Part shown: piece by piece, positions 48,939-57,799 of the stretch
Numbering within the stretch: the first letter of the stretch is position 1
Layout: each line of letters starts with the position of its first letter
Assembly: GCF_018397995.1 (NCBI RefSeq)
Contig: NZ_BBQH01000016.1
Coordinates: 62,001-126,000 of the forward strand
From: Rhizomonospora bruguierae
GTDB taxonomy: Bacteria; Actinomycetota; Actinomycetes; Mycobacteriales; Micromonosporaceae
Direction: 5' to 3'
Length of the DNA: 64,000 nt
The notes under the pieces: generated by a model
Told to the model about the DNA's origin: nothing
Database searches by the model: none
What the model saw: the letters and a program-made list of their open reading frames with translations, nothing else
Program-made: the position numbers and the translations under genes

Positions 48939-49745
48939 GTGGCCCGGGCACACCGGTCGGCGGTTGAGCGCGCGATGTGGCGGAACCTTCCGGTCGACTT
49001 CGGCGTCGCCGATCTGGTGCTGGACGCCACCGGTGGCCGAACCCTGCTGGTGGACGGGGTGGAGCAGTCCCACGTCGCCATGGACCCCACCCGGCTGCGC
49101 TTCGAGTACACGCGGCGCCTGGCCCGCGCGGTGGACGCCGCGGCGCCGGCCGGCGTGCCGCTGCGCGTTCTGCACCTCGGCGGGGGAGCGCTGACCCTGC
49201 CCCGGTACGTGGCGGCGACCCGGCCCGGCTCCGCCCAGACGGTCGTGGACCGGGACGCGCGGCTGATGGCGCTGGTCCGCCGGGCGCTGCCGCCGCCGCC
49301 CGGGGTCCGGGTCGACATCGCCGACGCCCTCGACGCCCTCGACGCCGCCCCGGACGCGGGGTACGACGTGGTGCTGTCGGACGTGTACGGCGGCGCGCAC
49401 ATGCCCGAGCGGGTCACGGGGCGGGACTTCGCCGCGCACGCGGCCCGGGTCGCCGGCCCACGCGGGCTCTACGCGGTCAACGTGACCGACCTGCCGCCGC
49501 TGGTGCTCTGCCGCCGGCAGGTCGCCACGCTGCGCACCGCCTTCGCGGACGTGTGCCTGATCGCCGCGCGGACGATGCTGCGTGGCCGCCGGTACGGCAA
49601 CGTGGTGCTCGCCGCGACGAACCGCCCGGGCGGGTTGCCCGTGGCCGCCCTCACCGCCACGGCCGCCCGGGACGAGGTACGCGGCCGGGTGCTGCACGGG
49701 GCCGACCTGGACGCGTTCGTCGCCGGAACGTCCGCGGCGGACTGA
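48939..49745 (+). CDS. Spermidine synthase-like methyltransferase-fold protein
   Basis: 268 residues from GTG 48939 (ATG 48975 is possible). The Rossmann SAM-fold glycine loop is VLHLGGGALTLPRYVAA, followed by the acidic residue in TVVDRD, then DALDALDA and VVLSDVYGGAHMPE. The last resembles the spermidine synthase loop, but the catalytic Asp arrangement for putrescine aminopropylation is not clear. Actinomycetes carry many such proteins, annotated as fused or stand-alone spermidine synthases, of unknown substrate. It has no clear ribosome-binding site and follows the LacI gene by 55 bp. Confidence 0.75.
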   Translation: MARAHRSAVERAMWRNLPVDFGVADLVLDATGGRTLLVDGVEQSHVAMDPTRLRFEYTRRLARAVDAAAPAGVPLRVLHLGGGALTLPRYVAATRPGSAQTVVDRDARLMALVRRALPPPPGVRVDIADALDALDAAPDAGYDVVLSDVYGGAHMPERVTGRDFAAHAARVAGPRGLYAVNVTDLPPLVLCRRQVATLRTAFADVCLIAARTMLRGRRYGNVVLAATNRPGGLPVAALTATAARDEVRGRVLHGADLDAFVAGTSAAD

Positions 49746-49838
49746 TCCGCGCGACGCCCGAACCGGCCCGCGCGACGGCGACCTGGTCGGTGACGCTGAG
49801 CCCCGCCACGCCCGGCCCGAACCCGTCCCTGGCCCGCG

Positions 49839-49852
49839 GATCCTATAGGATC
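49839..49852. promoter_or_regulatory. GntR/FadR-type palindrome upstream of the AKR-SDR operon
   Basis: GATCCTATAGGATC is a perfect 14-bp palindrome standing out in GC-rich DNA, 40 bp before the aldo/keto reductase ATG. Sites of this look often bind FadR-subfamily GntR regulators of sugar-acid pathways; no GntR gene is in this window. Confidence 0.6.
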
Positions 49853-49891
49853 TTGCCCGCGCCGGTGGGCGGACGAGACGGGAGCGGATGC

Positions 49892-50869
49892 ATGGACCCC
49901 TTCGAACGCGCCCGGTTGGGCCGCACCGAGGTGACCGTGACCCGGCTCGGCCTCGGCCTGGCCCCGATCGGCGGGCTCTACGCGGCCGTCGGCGACGAGG
50001 CCGCCCGGGCGACCGTGCGGCGCGCGTACGACCTGGGCATCGGGCACTTCGACACCGCGCCGCTGTACGGCAGCGGACTCTCCGAGCGCCGCGCCGGGTC
50101 GGTCCTGTCCACCCTGCCGCGGGATGGCTTCACGCTGGCCACGAAGGTGGGGCGGCGACTGGCGGCGGCCGGCGGCGACGGGCAGGACTTCTGGGCGGAG
50201 GACAGCGGCGAGCGGCCGGTCTGGGACTTCTCGGCGGAGGGCACCCGGCGCTCGTACGCGGAAAGCCTGGAGCGGCTCGGCCTGGAGCGCGCCGACGTCC
50301 TGCACATCCACGACCCGGACGACCACTTCGTCGACGCGATGGCGGGCGCCCGGCCGGCGCTGGTCGACCTGCGCGCCGAGGGCCGGATCGGCGCCGTCTC
50401 GGCCGGCATGAACCAGTCGGCGATGCTGGCCGACTTCGTGCGCACCGGCGACTTCGACTGCGTCCTGCTCGCCGGCCGGTACACGCTGCTGGACCAGTCC
50501 GGCCTCGCCGGCCTGCTGCCGCTCTGCGCCGAGCGGGGTACCTCGGTGATCTGCGGCGGCGTCTACAACTCCGGCATCCTGGCCGACCCGGGCGCGGGCG
50601 CCCGGTACAACTACGCACCCGCCCCGGCCTCCCTTGTGGAGCGTGCGCTCGCGATGCGGGCGGTGTGCGAGCGGCACGGCGTGCCGCTGCGGGCCGCCGC
50701 GATCCAGTTCCCGTTCGGGCACCCGGCGGTGGCCGGCGTGGTCATCGGCGCCCGGTCGCCCGCGGAGGTGGACGACGCCGTCGCCATGTGCTCGGTGGAG
50801 ATCCCCGGCGCGCTCTGGGCCGACCTGCGCGCCACCGGGCTGATCCCGGACGGGGTGCCGGTGCCGTGA
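49892..50869 (+). CDS. Aldo/keto reductase (D-threo-aldose/L-fucose 1-dehydrogenase type)
   Basis: 325 residues from ATG 49892, with ACGGGAG upstream. The AKR tetrad is visible: Asp and Tyr in GHFDTAPLYGSGLSE, Lys in LATKVGR, His in LHIHDPDD. The late NADP loop (GVVIGARSPAEV) is present. The sequence resembles pyridoxal- or L-fucose-dehydrogenase-like AKRs that oxidise L-fucose to its lactone. The SDR gene next door, similar to 2-keto-3-deoxy-L-fuconate dehydrogenase, supports this. A 14-bp palindrome upstream suggests induction by a sugar acid. Confidence 0.82.
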   Translation: MDPFERARLGRTEVTVTRLGLGLAPIGGLYAAVGDEAARATVRRAYDLGIGHFDTAPLYGSGLSERRAGSVLSTLPRDGFTLATKVGRRLAAAGGDGQDFWAEDSGERPVWDFSAEGTRRSYAESLERLGLERADVLHIHDPDDHFVDAMAGARPALVDLRAEGRIGAVSAGMNQSAMLADFVRTGDFDCVLLAGRYTLLDQSGLAGLLPLCAERGTSVICGGVYNSGILADPGAGARYNYAPAPASLVERALAMRAVCERHGVPLRAAAIQFPFGHPAVAGVVIGARSPAEVDDAVAMCSVEIPGALWADLRATGLIPDGVPVP

Positions 50870-50895
50870 CGGGCAGGGCCGAGGGAGGTACGGGG

Positions 50896-51669
50896 ATGTC
50901 GGGAGGCCGGATGAGCGGGGTCGAGGGCCTGGTGGCGGTGGTCACCGGCGGCGGGTCGGGGATCGGCCGGGCGTGTGGGGAGGCGTTCCTGGCCGGGGGA
51001 GCGCGGGTCGCCGCCCTGGACCTGGACCCGTCCGGTGCGCCCGCGGGCGCGCTGGCGGTGGTCGCCGACGTGGCCGACTCCGCCGCCCTGGACCGGGCGA
51101 TGGCCACCGCGGCGGACGCCCACGGCGGGATCGACGTGCTGGTCAACAGCGCCGGGATCAGCGCGGTCGGCCCGGTCGAGGCGAACGGCGACGACGAGTG
51201 GCAGCGGGTCCTGGACGTCAACGTGGTGGGTGTCGCCCGTGCGAGCCGCGCCGCCCTGCCGTACCTGCGCCGCAGCGCCGCCGGCGCGATCGTCAACCTG
51301 TCCTCGATCGCGGCCACCGCCGGGCTGGTCCAGCGGGCTCTGTACTCCGCGTCAAAGGGCGCCGTGCACGCGCTCACCCTGGCGATGGCCGCCGACCTGG
51401 TGGGCGAGGGCATCCGGGTCAACTGCGTGGCGCCGGGCACCGTGGACACCCCGTGGGTGGCCCGGCTCCTGTCGAACGTCGAGGACCCGGCGGGGGAGAA
51501 GGCCCGCCTGGCCGCCCGCCAGCCCACCGGCCGCCTGGTCGCCGCCGCCGAGGTGGCCGCCGCCGTGGTCTACCTCTCCAGCCGCTCCGCCGGCGGGGTC
51601 ACCGGTACCGCCCTGCCGGTGGACGGCGGCATGTCCGGGCTGCGCCTGCCGCCCAGGCCGCGCGCCTGA
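50896..51669 (+). CDS. SDR oxidoreductase, probably 2-keto-3-deoxy-L-fuconate dehydrogenase type
   Basis: 257 residues from ATG 50896, with GGGAGG upstream (GTG 50866 is also in frame). Classical SDR motifs: TGGGSGIG for NAD, NSAG, the catalytic Ser in NLSSIAA, and YSASK. The C-terminal pattern RVNCVAPGTVDTPWVARLL and GRLVAAAEVAAAVVYLSS closely resembles fuconate-pathway SDRs. It is expected to oxidise 2-keto-3-deoxy-L-fuconate. It forms an operon with the AKR gene 26 bp upstream. The fuconate dehydratase and lactonase are not in this window. Confidence 0.85.
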   Translation: MSGGRMSGVEGLVAVVTGGGSGIGRACGEAFLAGGARVAALDLDPSGAPAGALAVVADVADSAALDRAMATAADAHGGIDVLVNSAGISAVGPVEANGDDEWQRVLDVNVVGVARASRAALPYLRRSAAGAIVNLSSIAATAGLVQRALYSASKGAVHALTLAMAADLVGEGIRVNCVAPGTVDTPWVARLLSNVEDPAGEKARLAARQPTGRLVAAAEVAAAVVYLSSRSAGGVTGTALPVDGGMSGLRLPPRPRA

Positions 51670-51676
51670 CCGCGGG

Positions 51677-52330
51677 TCAGACGCCGGCGTCCCGGACCAG
51701 CAGCGCGGCCTGCACCCGGTTCGCACAGTCCAACTTGGACATTATTCGGCTCATGTAGGTCTTGACGCTGGTCTCGGTCATCCGCAGCCGGCGGGCGATA
51801 TCGGCGTTGGGCAGCCCCTCGGCCGCCAGGCGCAGCACGTCCGCCTCCCGGGGCGCCAGCGTCGCCAGGCGCGCGGCGGCGGCGCTGCGGCGCTCGGCGG
51901 CCTGGCGGGGGATGAGGCCCAGCACGATCCGGGCCACCGGCGGGGAGAGGTACGCCTCGCCGGCGTGCGCCGCGCGGACCGCACGGACCAGTTCGTCGGG
52001 CGCGCACGTCTTCAGCACGAACCCCGCCGCCTCGCCCCGGACCGCCCGCAGCACGTTCGGCTCGGTGCCGAACGAGGTGAGCATGACCACCCGGACCCCG
52101 GGCGTGCGGCGGCGCAGTTCCTCCGCGGCGGCCAACCCGTCCAGGTCCGGCATGCGCACGTCGAGCAGGGCCACATCGGGACGGTGCCGGTCGGCCAGGT
52201 CGACCGCCTCCCGGCCGGTGCCGGCCTCGGCCACCACCGCCACGTCGCCGGCCGCTTCGAGCACGGCGCGCAGCCCGGCGCGCAGCAGCGGCTCGTCGTC
52301 GGCCACCAGAACCCGGATCGGCGCGCTCAC
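51677..52330 (-). CDS. NarL/LuxR-type response regulator
   Basis: 217 residues. The receiver domain has the acidic pair (VADDEP), the phosphoacceptor Asp in VALLDVRMPDLDG, the Thr/Ser switch (MLTSFG) and Lys (VLKTCAPDEL). The C-terminal LuxR helix-turn-helix is LAPREADVLRLAAEGLPNAD plus VKTYMSRIMSKL. Its ATG overlaps the stop of the sensor kinase (ATGA), so the two are made together. The likely target is the divergent ABC transporter operon beyond the kinase gene. Confidence 0.93.
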   Translation of the reverse strand: MSAPIRVLVADDEPLLRAGLRAVLEAAGDVAVVAEAGTGREAVDLADRHRPDVALLDVRMPDLDGLAAAEELRRRTPGVRVVMLTSFGTEPNVLRAVRGEAAGFVLKTCAPDELVRAVRAAHAGEAYLSPPVARIVLGLIPRQAAERRSAAAARLATLAPREADVLRLAAEGLPNADIARRLRMTETSVKTYMSRIMSKLDCANRVQAALLVRDAGV

Positions 52331-53517
52331 GCCGGCCCCAGCAGCAGGCCGGCGGGCAGGACGACGAACATCAGACAGGCGGCGGCGACGCCGACCGCGG
52401 TGGTGCGCAGCCGGCCACCGGGCAGGTCGGGATCCGGTGCCGGCGCGGCGGCGGGCAGCATCGCGCCGAGCCGGAACTCGCCACCGGCGCGGCGATGGTC
52501 GAGCAGGCCGCCCGCCGCCGACATCCGCTCGCCGAGCCCGCGCAGCCCCTGCCCGGAACCCGCGCCGGTCCCGTCGCCGAGAGGGTTGGTGACGGTCAGC
52601 AGCAGCGCGTCCGCCTCCCAGGCGAGCCGCACCTCGACCGGGCGCCCCGGCGCGTGCTTCGCGGCGTTGGTGACGCCCTCCTCGACGGCCCGGTACGCCG
52701 CCTCACCGGCCAGCATGGACAGATCCACCGGAGTACCCCGCCGGTGCAGCGTCACCGGCACGCCCGCGGCGCGGTACTCCGCGACCAGCGCCGGGATCCG
52801 GTCCGGCCCCGGCGGTTCCGCCGCCCGCAGTGCGCCCACCACGTCATACAGTTCGGCGGCGGCGTCCCGGGCCGCCTCGGCCAGCCGCCGCGCCGCCGCC
52901 CGGTGCGCCTGCGGGAGGGCGGCCACCTCCAGCGCCGCCGCCTGCATGGAGACCAGGCTCAGCCGGCGACCCAGCGAGTCGTGCATGTCGCGGGCGATGC
53001 GCAGCCGCTCCCGCAGCCGTTCCCGCTCGCCCAGCAGTTCCCGCTCGCGGCGCAGGTGGCGGTTGCTCCGGTCGAGCGCGGTCACCAGGCGTTCCTGCTG
53101 CGCCACGTACCGCCCGGTCAGCAGCGGCAGGGCGACGAACACCAGGTACGCGGTGGCGAACTGGGGGAGCAGGCGGGGATCGGGCGCCCTGGCGAGCACG
53201 GCGCCCAGCCCGCCCGCCGCGAGGCCGGCGGCGACGGCGGCGTCCCGGCGGGACGCGACCCGGCGCCCGGCCCGGTAGGCGCTCCAGATCAGTAGCGCGT
53301 AACCGGCGCCGGTCAGCGCGCCGAGGACGATGGCCCCGCCGAACGCCGCGTACGGCCACCGCCGCCCGGCCCCGACCAGCAGCGCGACGCCGGCCGCGTA
53401 GGCGACCATCGCCACGGCCGGCACGGCGCCGTCGTGGACGCCCGCGAGGAGCACCGCCTCGGCGGCCACCACCGCCGCCACGAGGAGAAATCGGCGCGCG
53501 AGGAGAGGTAGGCGCAT
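52327..53517 (-). CDS. Sensor histidine kinase (HPK7/NarX-like)
   Basis: 396 residues from ATG 53517. About five membrane helices fill the first 140 residues, with little extracytoplasmic loop, as in intramembrane-sensing kinases. A coiled coil (RELLGERERLRERLRIARDM) leads to the DHp motif ARDMHDSLGRRLSLV with the phosphoacceptor His. The ATPase domain has EEGVTNAAKHA and a G-box (GQGLRGLGERM). One more helix lies at the very C-terminus, an unusual tail. It is divergent from an ABC transporter operon, the usual setting of BceS/LiaS-like drug or envelope sensing. Confidence 0.9.
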   Translation of the reverse strand: MRLPLLARRFLLVAAVVAAEAVLLAGVHDGAVPAVAMVAYAAGVALLVGAGRRWPYAAFGGAIVLGALTGAGYALLIWSAYRAGRRVASRRDAAVAAGLAAGGLGAVLARAPDPRLLPQFATAYLVFVALPLLTGRYVAQQERLVTALDRSNRHLRRERELLGERERLRERLRIARDMHDSLGRRLSLVSMQAAALEVAALPQAHRAAARRLAEAARDAAAELYDVVGALRAAEPPGPDRIPALVAEYRAAGVPVTLHRRGTPVDLSMLAGEAAYRAVEEGVTNAAKHAPGRPVEVRLAWEADALLLTVTNPLGDGTGAGSGQGLRGLGERMSAAGGLLDHRRAGGEFRLGAMLPAAAPAPDPDLPGGRLRTTAVGVAAACLMFVVLPAGLLLGPA

Positions 53518-53607
53518 GAGGTGAAGCGTACGGGTCGACTTTCGTCGACCGGCCGGCGTGACCTTTGGCGACTGCGCCGGCGCGGCCGGGCGGCCTACCG
53601 TCCCCGG

Positions 53608-54312
53608 GTGATCGAAGTACGCAACCTCAGCAAGCGCTACGGGCGCGCGCTCGCCGTGGACGACCTGTCGTTCACGGTCCGCCCCGGGTTGGTGACCGGC
53701 TTCGCCGGGCCGAACGGCGCCGGCAAGTCCACCACGATGCGGATGATGCTCGGGCTGGACCGGCCCACCGCCGGGGAGGTGCGGGTCGACGGGCGGCCGT
53801 ACGCCGGGCTGCCCCGACCGCTGCGCCGCGTCGGTGCCCTGCCGGAGGGGCGCACCTGGCACCCGGGCCGCCGGGTCGAGGACCACCTGCGGTGGCTCGC
53901 CCGGACGAACCGGATACCGCGCACCCGGGTCGCCGAGGTCCTGGATCTGGTCGGGCTCGCCGGGGCCGCGGGCAACCGGGGCCGCACGCTGTCCCTCGGC
54001 ATGGCGCAGCGGCTCGGCATCGCCGCGGCGCTGCTCGGCGACCCGCCGGTCCTGCTGTTCGACGAGCCGCTCAACGGCCTCGACCCGGCCGGCATCGCCT
54101 GGCTGCGCGCGCTGCTGCGGCACTGGGCCGGCGAGGGGCGCACGGTCCTGGTCTCCAGCCACCTCATGACCGAACTGGCCCGCACCGCCGACCGGCTCGT
54201 GGTGATCAGCCGCGGCCGGCTGCTCGCCGACACCACGGTCGCCGAGTTGAGCGCCGGCGCCGACAGCCTGGAGGCGGCGTTCATGCGCCTGACCGGCGAG
54301 GTTCCCCGATGA
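53608..54312 (+). CDS. ABC transporter ATP-binding protein
   Basis: 234 residues from GTG 53608. Walker A GPNGAGKST (34-42), signature LSLGMAQRLG, Walker B PVLLFDEPLNGLDP and the H-loop SSHLM are intact. The short length and C-terminal LEAAFMRLTGEV match the DrrA/NatA-like exporters. It overlaps the permease gene by ATGA. The response regulator/kinase pair divergent from it probably controls it. The substrate is unknown; antibiotics or lipids are usual for this type. Confidence 0.93.
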   Translation: MIEVRNLSKRYGRALAVDDLSFTVRPGLVTGFAGPNGAGKSTTMRMMLGLDRPTAGEVRVDGRPYAGLPRPLRRVGALPEGRTWHPGRRVEDHLRWLARTNRIPRTRVAEVLDLVGLAGAAGNRGRTLSLGMAQRLGIAAALLGDPPVLLFDEPLNGLDPAGIAWLRALLRHWAGEGRTVLVSSHLMTELARTADRLVVISRGRLLADTTVAELSAGADSLEAAFMRLTGEVPR

Positions 54313-55139
54313 ACCCGCAGTGGGCGGACGGCATCGCGACCGAAAGCGGCTCGGCGGGCCGGGCCCTCGCCGGCGCGGTGGCCGGCGAACTGACGAAGAT
54401 CCGCAGCCTGCGCTCCACGCTCTGGACGCTCGCCGCCGCGGTGCTGGTCAGTGGCGGGCTCGGGTACCTGGTCGGGCTGAGTTTCGCGGCGGGCTTCGAC
54501 CGGTTGCCCGCCGAGCAGCGCGAGCGCTTCGACCCCCTGTTCGCCACCTTCTACGGCCTGACCCTGGGGCAACTCGCGCTCGTGGTGTTCGCCGTCCTCG
54601 CGGTGACCGGCGAGTACGGCAGCGGCATGATCCGGGCGTCGCTGGCCGCCGTGCCCCGGCGCGGCACGTTCTACGCCGCGAAGCTGGCCGCCGTGGCGGC
54701 GTCGCTGGCCGCCGTGGCCCTGGTGACCGTCGCGGTCACGTTCGCCGCCGCCCAGGCGTCGCTCGGCCCGCACCGCACCACGCCCGGCGCCGCGGGCGTG
54801 CCCACCGCCGTCGCCGGCGCGTTCCTCTACCTCGTCCTCATCGGACTGTTCGCGTTCGGGGTCGGGGCCATGCTGCGCAGTACGGTGCTGGCGCTGGTGG
54901 TCCTGCTGCCGCTGCTGTTCCTGGGCTCGCAGGGCCTCGGCAACGTCCCCGGGCTGCGCACCGTCCTCCAGTACCTGCCGGACCAGGCGGGCGCCGTCAT
55001 CATGCACCTGACCGGCCCGGCCGGCGACCCCCGATTCGGCCGGGACTTCGGCCCGTGGACGGGCCTGGGCATCACGGCGCTGTGGACGGCCGCCGCCCTG
55101 CTCGGCGGGTACCTGGTCCTGCGCCGCCGGGACGCCTGA
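54309..55139 (+). CDS. ABC transporter permease (ABC-2 type)
   Basis: 276 residues with six membrane helices in the ABC-2 pattern (ELTKIRSLRSTLWTLAAAVL at the first helix, GEYGSGMIRASLAAVPRR after helix 2, FGVGAMLRST). It partners with the ATPase whose gene it overlaps. The length and layout match permeases of small drug- or peptide-resistance exporters. It is convergent with the GT-C gene, 15 bp between stops. Confidence 0.88.
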   Translation: MNPQWADGIATESGSAGRALAGAVAGELTKIRSLRSTLWTLAAAVLVSGGLGYLVGLSFAAGFDRLPAEQRERFDPLFATFYGLTLGQLALVVFAVLAVTGEYGSGMIRASLAAVPRRGTFYAAKLAAVAASLAAVALVTVAVTFAAAQASLGPHRTTPGAAGVPTAVAGAFLYLVLIGLFAFGVGAMLRSTVLALVVLLPLLFLGSQGLGNVPGLRTVLQYLPDQAGAVIMHLTGPAGDPRFGRDFGPWTGLGITALWTAAALLGGYLVLRRRDA

Positions 55140-55154
55140 GGCGCCGGTACCCGG

Positions 55155-56780
55155 TCAGAACCTCGCGGGGGTGTCGAGCAGGCACGGGGCGCCCGGCGGG
55201 GGAGCGGCGCCCGGTGCCTTCTCGTACAGCGCCACGACCACGCCGCCGTACCAGTACTCGCCGGCAAGCCGGGCGAACCGGGCCATCGCCCGCTTCTCCG
55301 CGTCCAGGGTCCGGGGTTTCGGCACCCAGGAGACCCGGACGAGCCACACCCGCGACGCGGCCGTCATGCCGGCGGGCTGGCCGCCGGCCCGGCACGCGTC
55401 ACCCTGGCCGGGACTGTACCAGGAGTCCGGGCGCAGACCGGCGCCGCGCCCGTACCAGCCGATCATCGCTACCTCGGACTTGCCGCCGTGCACCAGCACC
55501 ACGTCGCCCGGGAGCCGCCGCTCGGCGACCATCTCCACGGCCGGCTGCGCCCGCGCGAACCGCTCGGCGTTCGTGGCGTGCTGCGCGTGCCCGAAGCGCT
55601 GCAAGTGGGTGGCGATGAGCAGCGCCGCCACGGCGGCCGCCACGCCGCCCGCCGCCCTCGGCGCGCGGCCCCACCAGGTGCCGCTCGGCCATCGGGCGCG
55701 CAGCAACGCCACCGCCGCCAGCCGCAGCAGGCCGTCCAGGCCGGCGCAGAGCAGGATCCACGCGACGGGCACCAGCCAGAGGGCCACCCGGGTCGCCATC
55801 GGGTACAGGCGCAGCAGCGCCAGCAGGTAGCCGGCGGCGAGCGGGGCGGTCACCAGCGCGGCGGTGCGGGGACGGCGGACGGCGAGCGCCACGGCGCCGG
55901 CCGCCATCAGCCCGAGCACGAGCCACCGGACACGGTCGTGCTCCGCAGCCAGCGCCGACCGGGCGAACTGGTGGAACACGTCGCGCGACCAGGTGAGGGC
56001 GGAGCGGGGCCCGAGGTGGCGGGGCGCCAGCGAGCCCGGGTAGGTGGTGGACCACCAGTCGCGGAGCCACCCGACAGGGGACGGCATGGCCAGGTACACC
56101 AGCAGCATGGAGGCGGCGGTGGGCGCCGCGGCGATGGCGTGGTCGCGCAGCAGCACCCAGCGGCGGGAGGCCGCCGCGAACAGCAGCAGCAACCCACCCA
56201 TCGCGCCGGTGACGAACAGTGCCGTGGTGGCGAACCAGACCGCCACCGCGCCGGTCAGCCAGAACGCCAGCAATCGCCGCCGGGCCGGGTCGTCCAGCGC
56301 CCGCAGCGCCAGGATCAGCAGCAGGACCGTCGCCGCGGCCTCCACCGAGTACGGCTTGAGCTGGCTCGCCTGGTAGATGAGGGCGGGCGTGCCGGCGGCC
56401 AGCGCGACGGCGGCCAGCGCGAGCGGCGCCGGCAGCAGGCGCCGGGCCAGCACCGCGGTGAGCGCGACCGCCGCGCAGGCGGCGATGAGTTCCGGCAGCC
56501 GGAGGAGCGCGTCGCCCCGGCCGGCGGCCAGCCCGAGCTTGTGCAGCCAGAGCCAGCCGGGTGGGGCGATCTGGTCGAAGTCCAGGCGCCCGTGCAGCTC
56601 GGCGAACGAGCGGCGCTGGAGATTGACGGCGATCCACAGCTCGTCCGAGTTGAGCGAGCGCCGCCCGGACCAGCGCCGTATCCGCAGCAGGACCCCGCAG
56701 GCGACCACGAGCGCCGCCCACGTGGGGTAGCCGAGCGGCCGCCGCCGACCGGCCGGCACCCGGGTCCCCGCATCCCCCAC
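55155..56780 (-). CDS. GT-C fold membrane glycosyltransferase (GT39/ArnT-like)
   Basis: 541 residues with about 10-12 membrane helices. The first extracytoplasmic loop has the acidic motif NSDELW expected for the catalytic Asp-Glu of polyprenyl-phosphate-sugar transferases, followed by APPGWLWLHKLG. The C-terminal extracytoplasmic domain (about 420-541) is soluble. It probably adds a sugar from a polyprenyl phosphate donor to cell-wall glycan or protein. GTG 56780 is used. No neighbours share the pathway. Confidence 0.78.
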   Translation of the reverse strand: MGDAGTRVPAGRRRPLGYPTWAALVVACGVLLRIRRWSGRRSLNSDELWIAVNLQRRSFAELHGRLDFDQIAPPGWLWLHKLGLAAGRGDALLRLPELIAACAAVALTAVLARRLLPAPLALAAVALAAGTPALIYQASQLKPYSVEAAATVLLLILALRALDDPARRRLLAFWLTGAVAVWFATTALFVTGAMGGLLLLFAAASRRWVLLRDHAIAAAPTAASMLLVYLAMPSPVGWLRDWWSTTYPGSLAPRHLGPRSALTWSRDVFHQFARSALAAEHDRVRWLVLGLMAAGAVALAVRRPRTAALVTAPLAAGYLLALLRLYPMATRVALWLVPVAWILLCAGLDGLLRLAAVALLRARWPSGTWWGRAPRAAGGVAAAVAALLIATHLQRFGHAQHATNAERFARAQPAVEMVAERRLPGDVVLVHGGKSEVAMIGWYGRGAGLRPDSWYSPGQGDACRAGGQPAGMTAASRVWLVRVSWVPKPRTLDAEKRAMARFARLAGEYWYGGVVVALYEKAPGAAPPPGAPCLLDTPARF

Positions 56781-56823
56781 AGCGTCACGGTAGTGAAGTC
56801 ATTACGCAGCGTCGCGGCGCTGC

Positions 56824-57300
56824 CTACGGAACCACCACCAGGGGTACGCACCGGCAGCGCGCGAGGCGGTTGGGCAGCGCGCCGGCGATCCGGTGCAGCG
56901 GCTGCGCCGAGGCGCCGACGACGACCAGGTCGGCGGTGTTCTCCCGAGCGGCGGCGATCAGTTCCCGCGCCGGGTCGCCGTACCGGTGCTGGAACCGCGC
57001 CCGTACGCCGAAGTCGCGTGCCATCCGGTCGGTCTCCTCGCGCAGTTGCTCGGCGACCCGCACCGGCGTCTCGACGAGCAGCGTCGCGGCCGCCTCGCCG
57101 GAGGCGACCACCGGCGCCCAGTACCGGGTGCCGGAGACGTGGACGGCGAGCACGGGGCACCCGGAGCGGCGAGCCTGCCCGCACGCCCACGCGAACGCGC
57201 GCCAGCCACCAGGGGTTCCGTCGACGCCCGCCATCACCAGGCCGGGCCCGTCGGCGCGGCGTGGGGCGGGCACCGGGCCGGGCGCCTCCCTGAGAGCCAT
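56824..57300 (-). CDS. Single-domain universal stress protein
   Basis: 158 residues. The UspA fold is clear (VMAGVDGTPGGWRAFAWACG, GDPARELIAAARENTADLVV), but the usual G-x2-G-x9-G-S ATP site is altered (GASAQPLHRIAGALPNRLA), so ATP binding may be lost. It is divergent from the MarR gene with only 46 bp between starts; ATG 57300 has no clear ribosome-binding site, so the mRNA may be leaderless. Confidence 0.82.
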   Translation of the reverse strand: MALREAPGPVPAPRRADGPGLVMAGVDGTPGGWRAFAWACGQARRSGCPVLAVHVSGTRYWAPVVASGEAAATLLVETPVRVAEQLREETDRMARDFGVRARFQHRYGDPARELIAAARENTADLVVVGASAQPLHRIAGALPNRLARCRCVPLVVVP

Positions 57301-57321
57301 GCCATGAGCATAAGCCACTTC

Positions 57322-57338
57322 TATAAGTAACTGATATA
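57322..57338. promoter_or_regulatory. Probable MarR operator/shared promoter
   Basis: TATAAGTAACTGATATA is an imperfect inverted repeat in an AT-rich 30-bp block between the divergent USP and MarR genes. It is the only such AT-rich block nearby and fits MarR autoregulation. Confidence 0.45.
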
Positions 57339-57346
57339 AAGAAATC

Positions 57347-57784
57347 GTGCTTGCGGCCAGGGCGGACGGGGACCGGCTCGCGGCCGGCTTCGACCGGCTG
57401 TTCGAGGCGCTGCGCCGGCTCAACCCCGCCGACGGGCTGAGCCTGACCACCGCGTCGACGCTGCGCCGGCTGGACCGGTGCGGCGATCACCGGCTCTCCG
57501 AACTGGCCGCGGCCGAGGGCGTGACCCAGCCGGCCATGACCCAACTGGTCTCCCGGCTGGAGCGCGACGGGCTGGCCGAGCGCTGCCCCGAGCCCGCCGA
57601 CGGCCGCGTGGTGGTGGTGCGGATCACCGAGGCGGGGCGGGAGGTGGTCCGGCGGCGCCGGGCCGAGCGGGCCGAGCGGCTCGCCGCGCTGATCGAGCAC
57701 CTGCCGGACCGGGACCGGGCCGCCATCGAGGCCGCCCTGCCCGCCCTCGACCACCTCGGTGAGTTGCTGACCGACGAGAGTTGA
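57347..57784 (+). CDS. MarR-family transcriptional regulator
   Basis: 145 residues. Winged helix: HRLSELAAAEGVTQPAMTQL, VSRLERDGLAERC, and the wing PADGRVVVVRIT. Such regulators usually control a following efflux gene; here the MFS gene directly downstream is broken, so the regulator may now be without its target except possibly the divergent USP. GTG start at 57347. Confidence 0.9.
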   Translation: MLAARADGDRLAAGFDRLFEALRRLNPADGLSLTTASTLRRLDRCGDHRLSELAAAEGVTQPAMTQLVSRLERDGLAERCPEPADGRVVVVRITEAGREVVRRRRAERAERLAALIEHLPDRDRAAIEAALPALDHLGELLTDES

Positions 57785-57799
57785 CCGACCAGAGGCAGG

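Noticed and set aside
48884-48967. A 27-codon ORF between lacI and the spermidine synthase-like gene
   Set aside because: No ribosome-binding site, overlap with the likely GTG start of the next gene, and no recognisable features.
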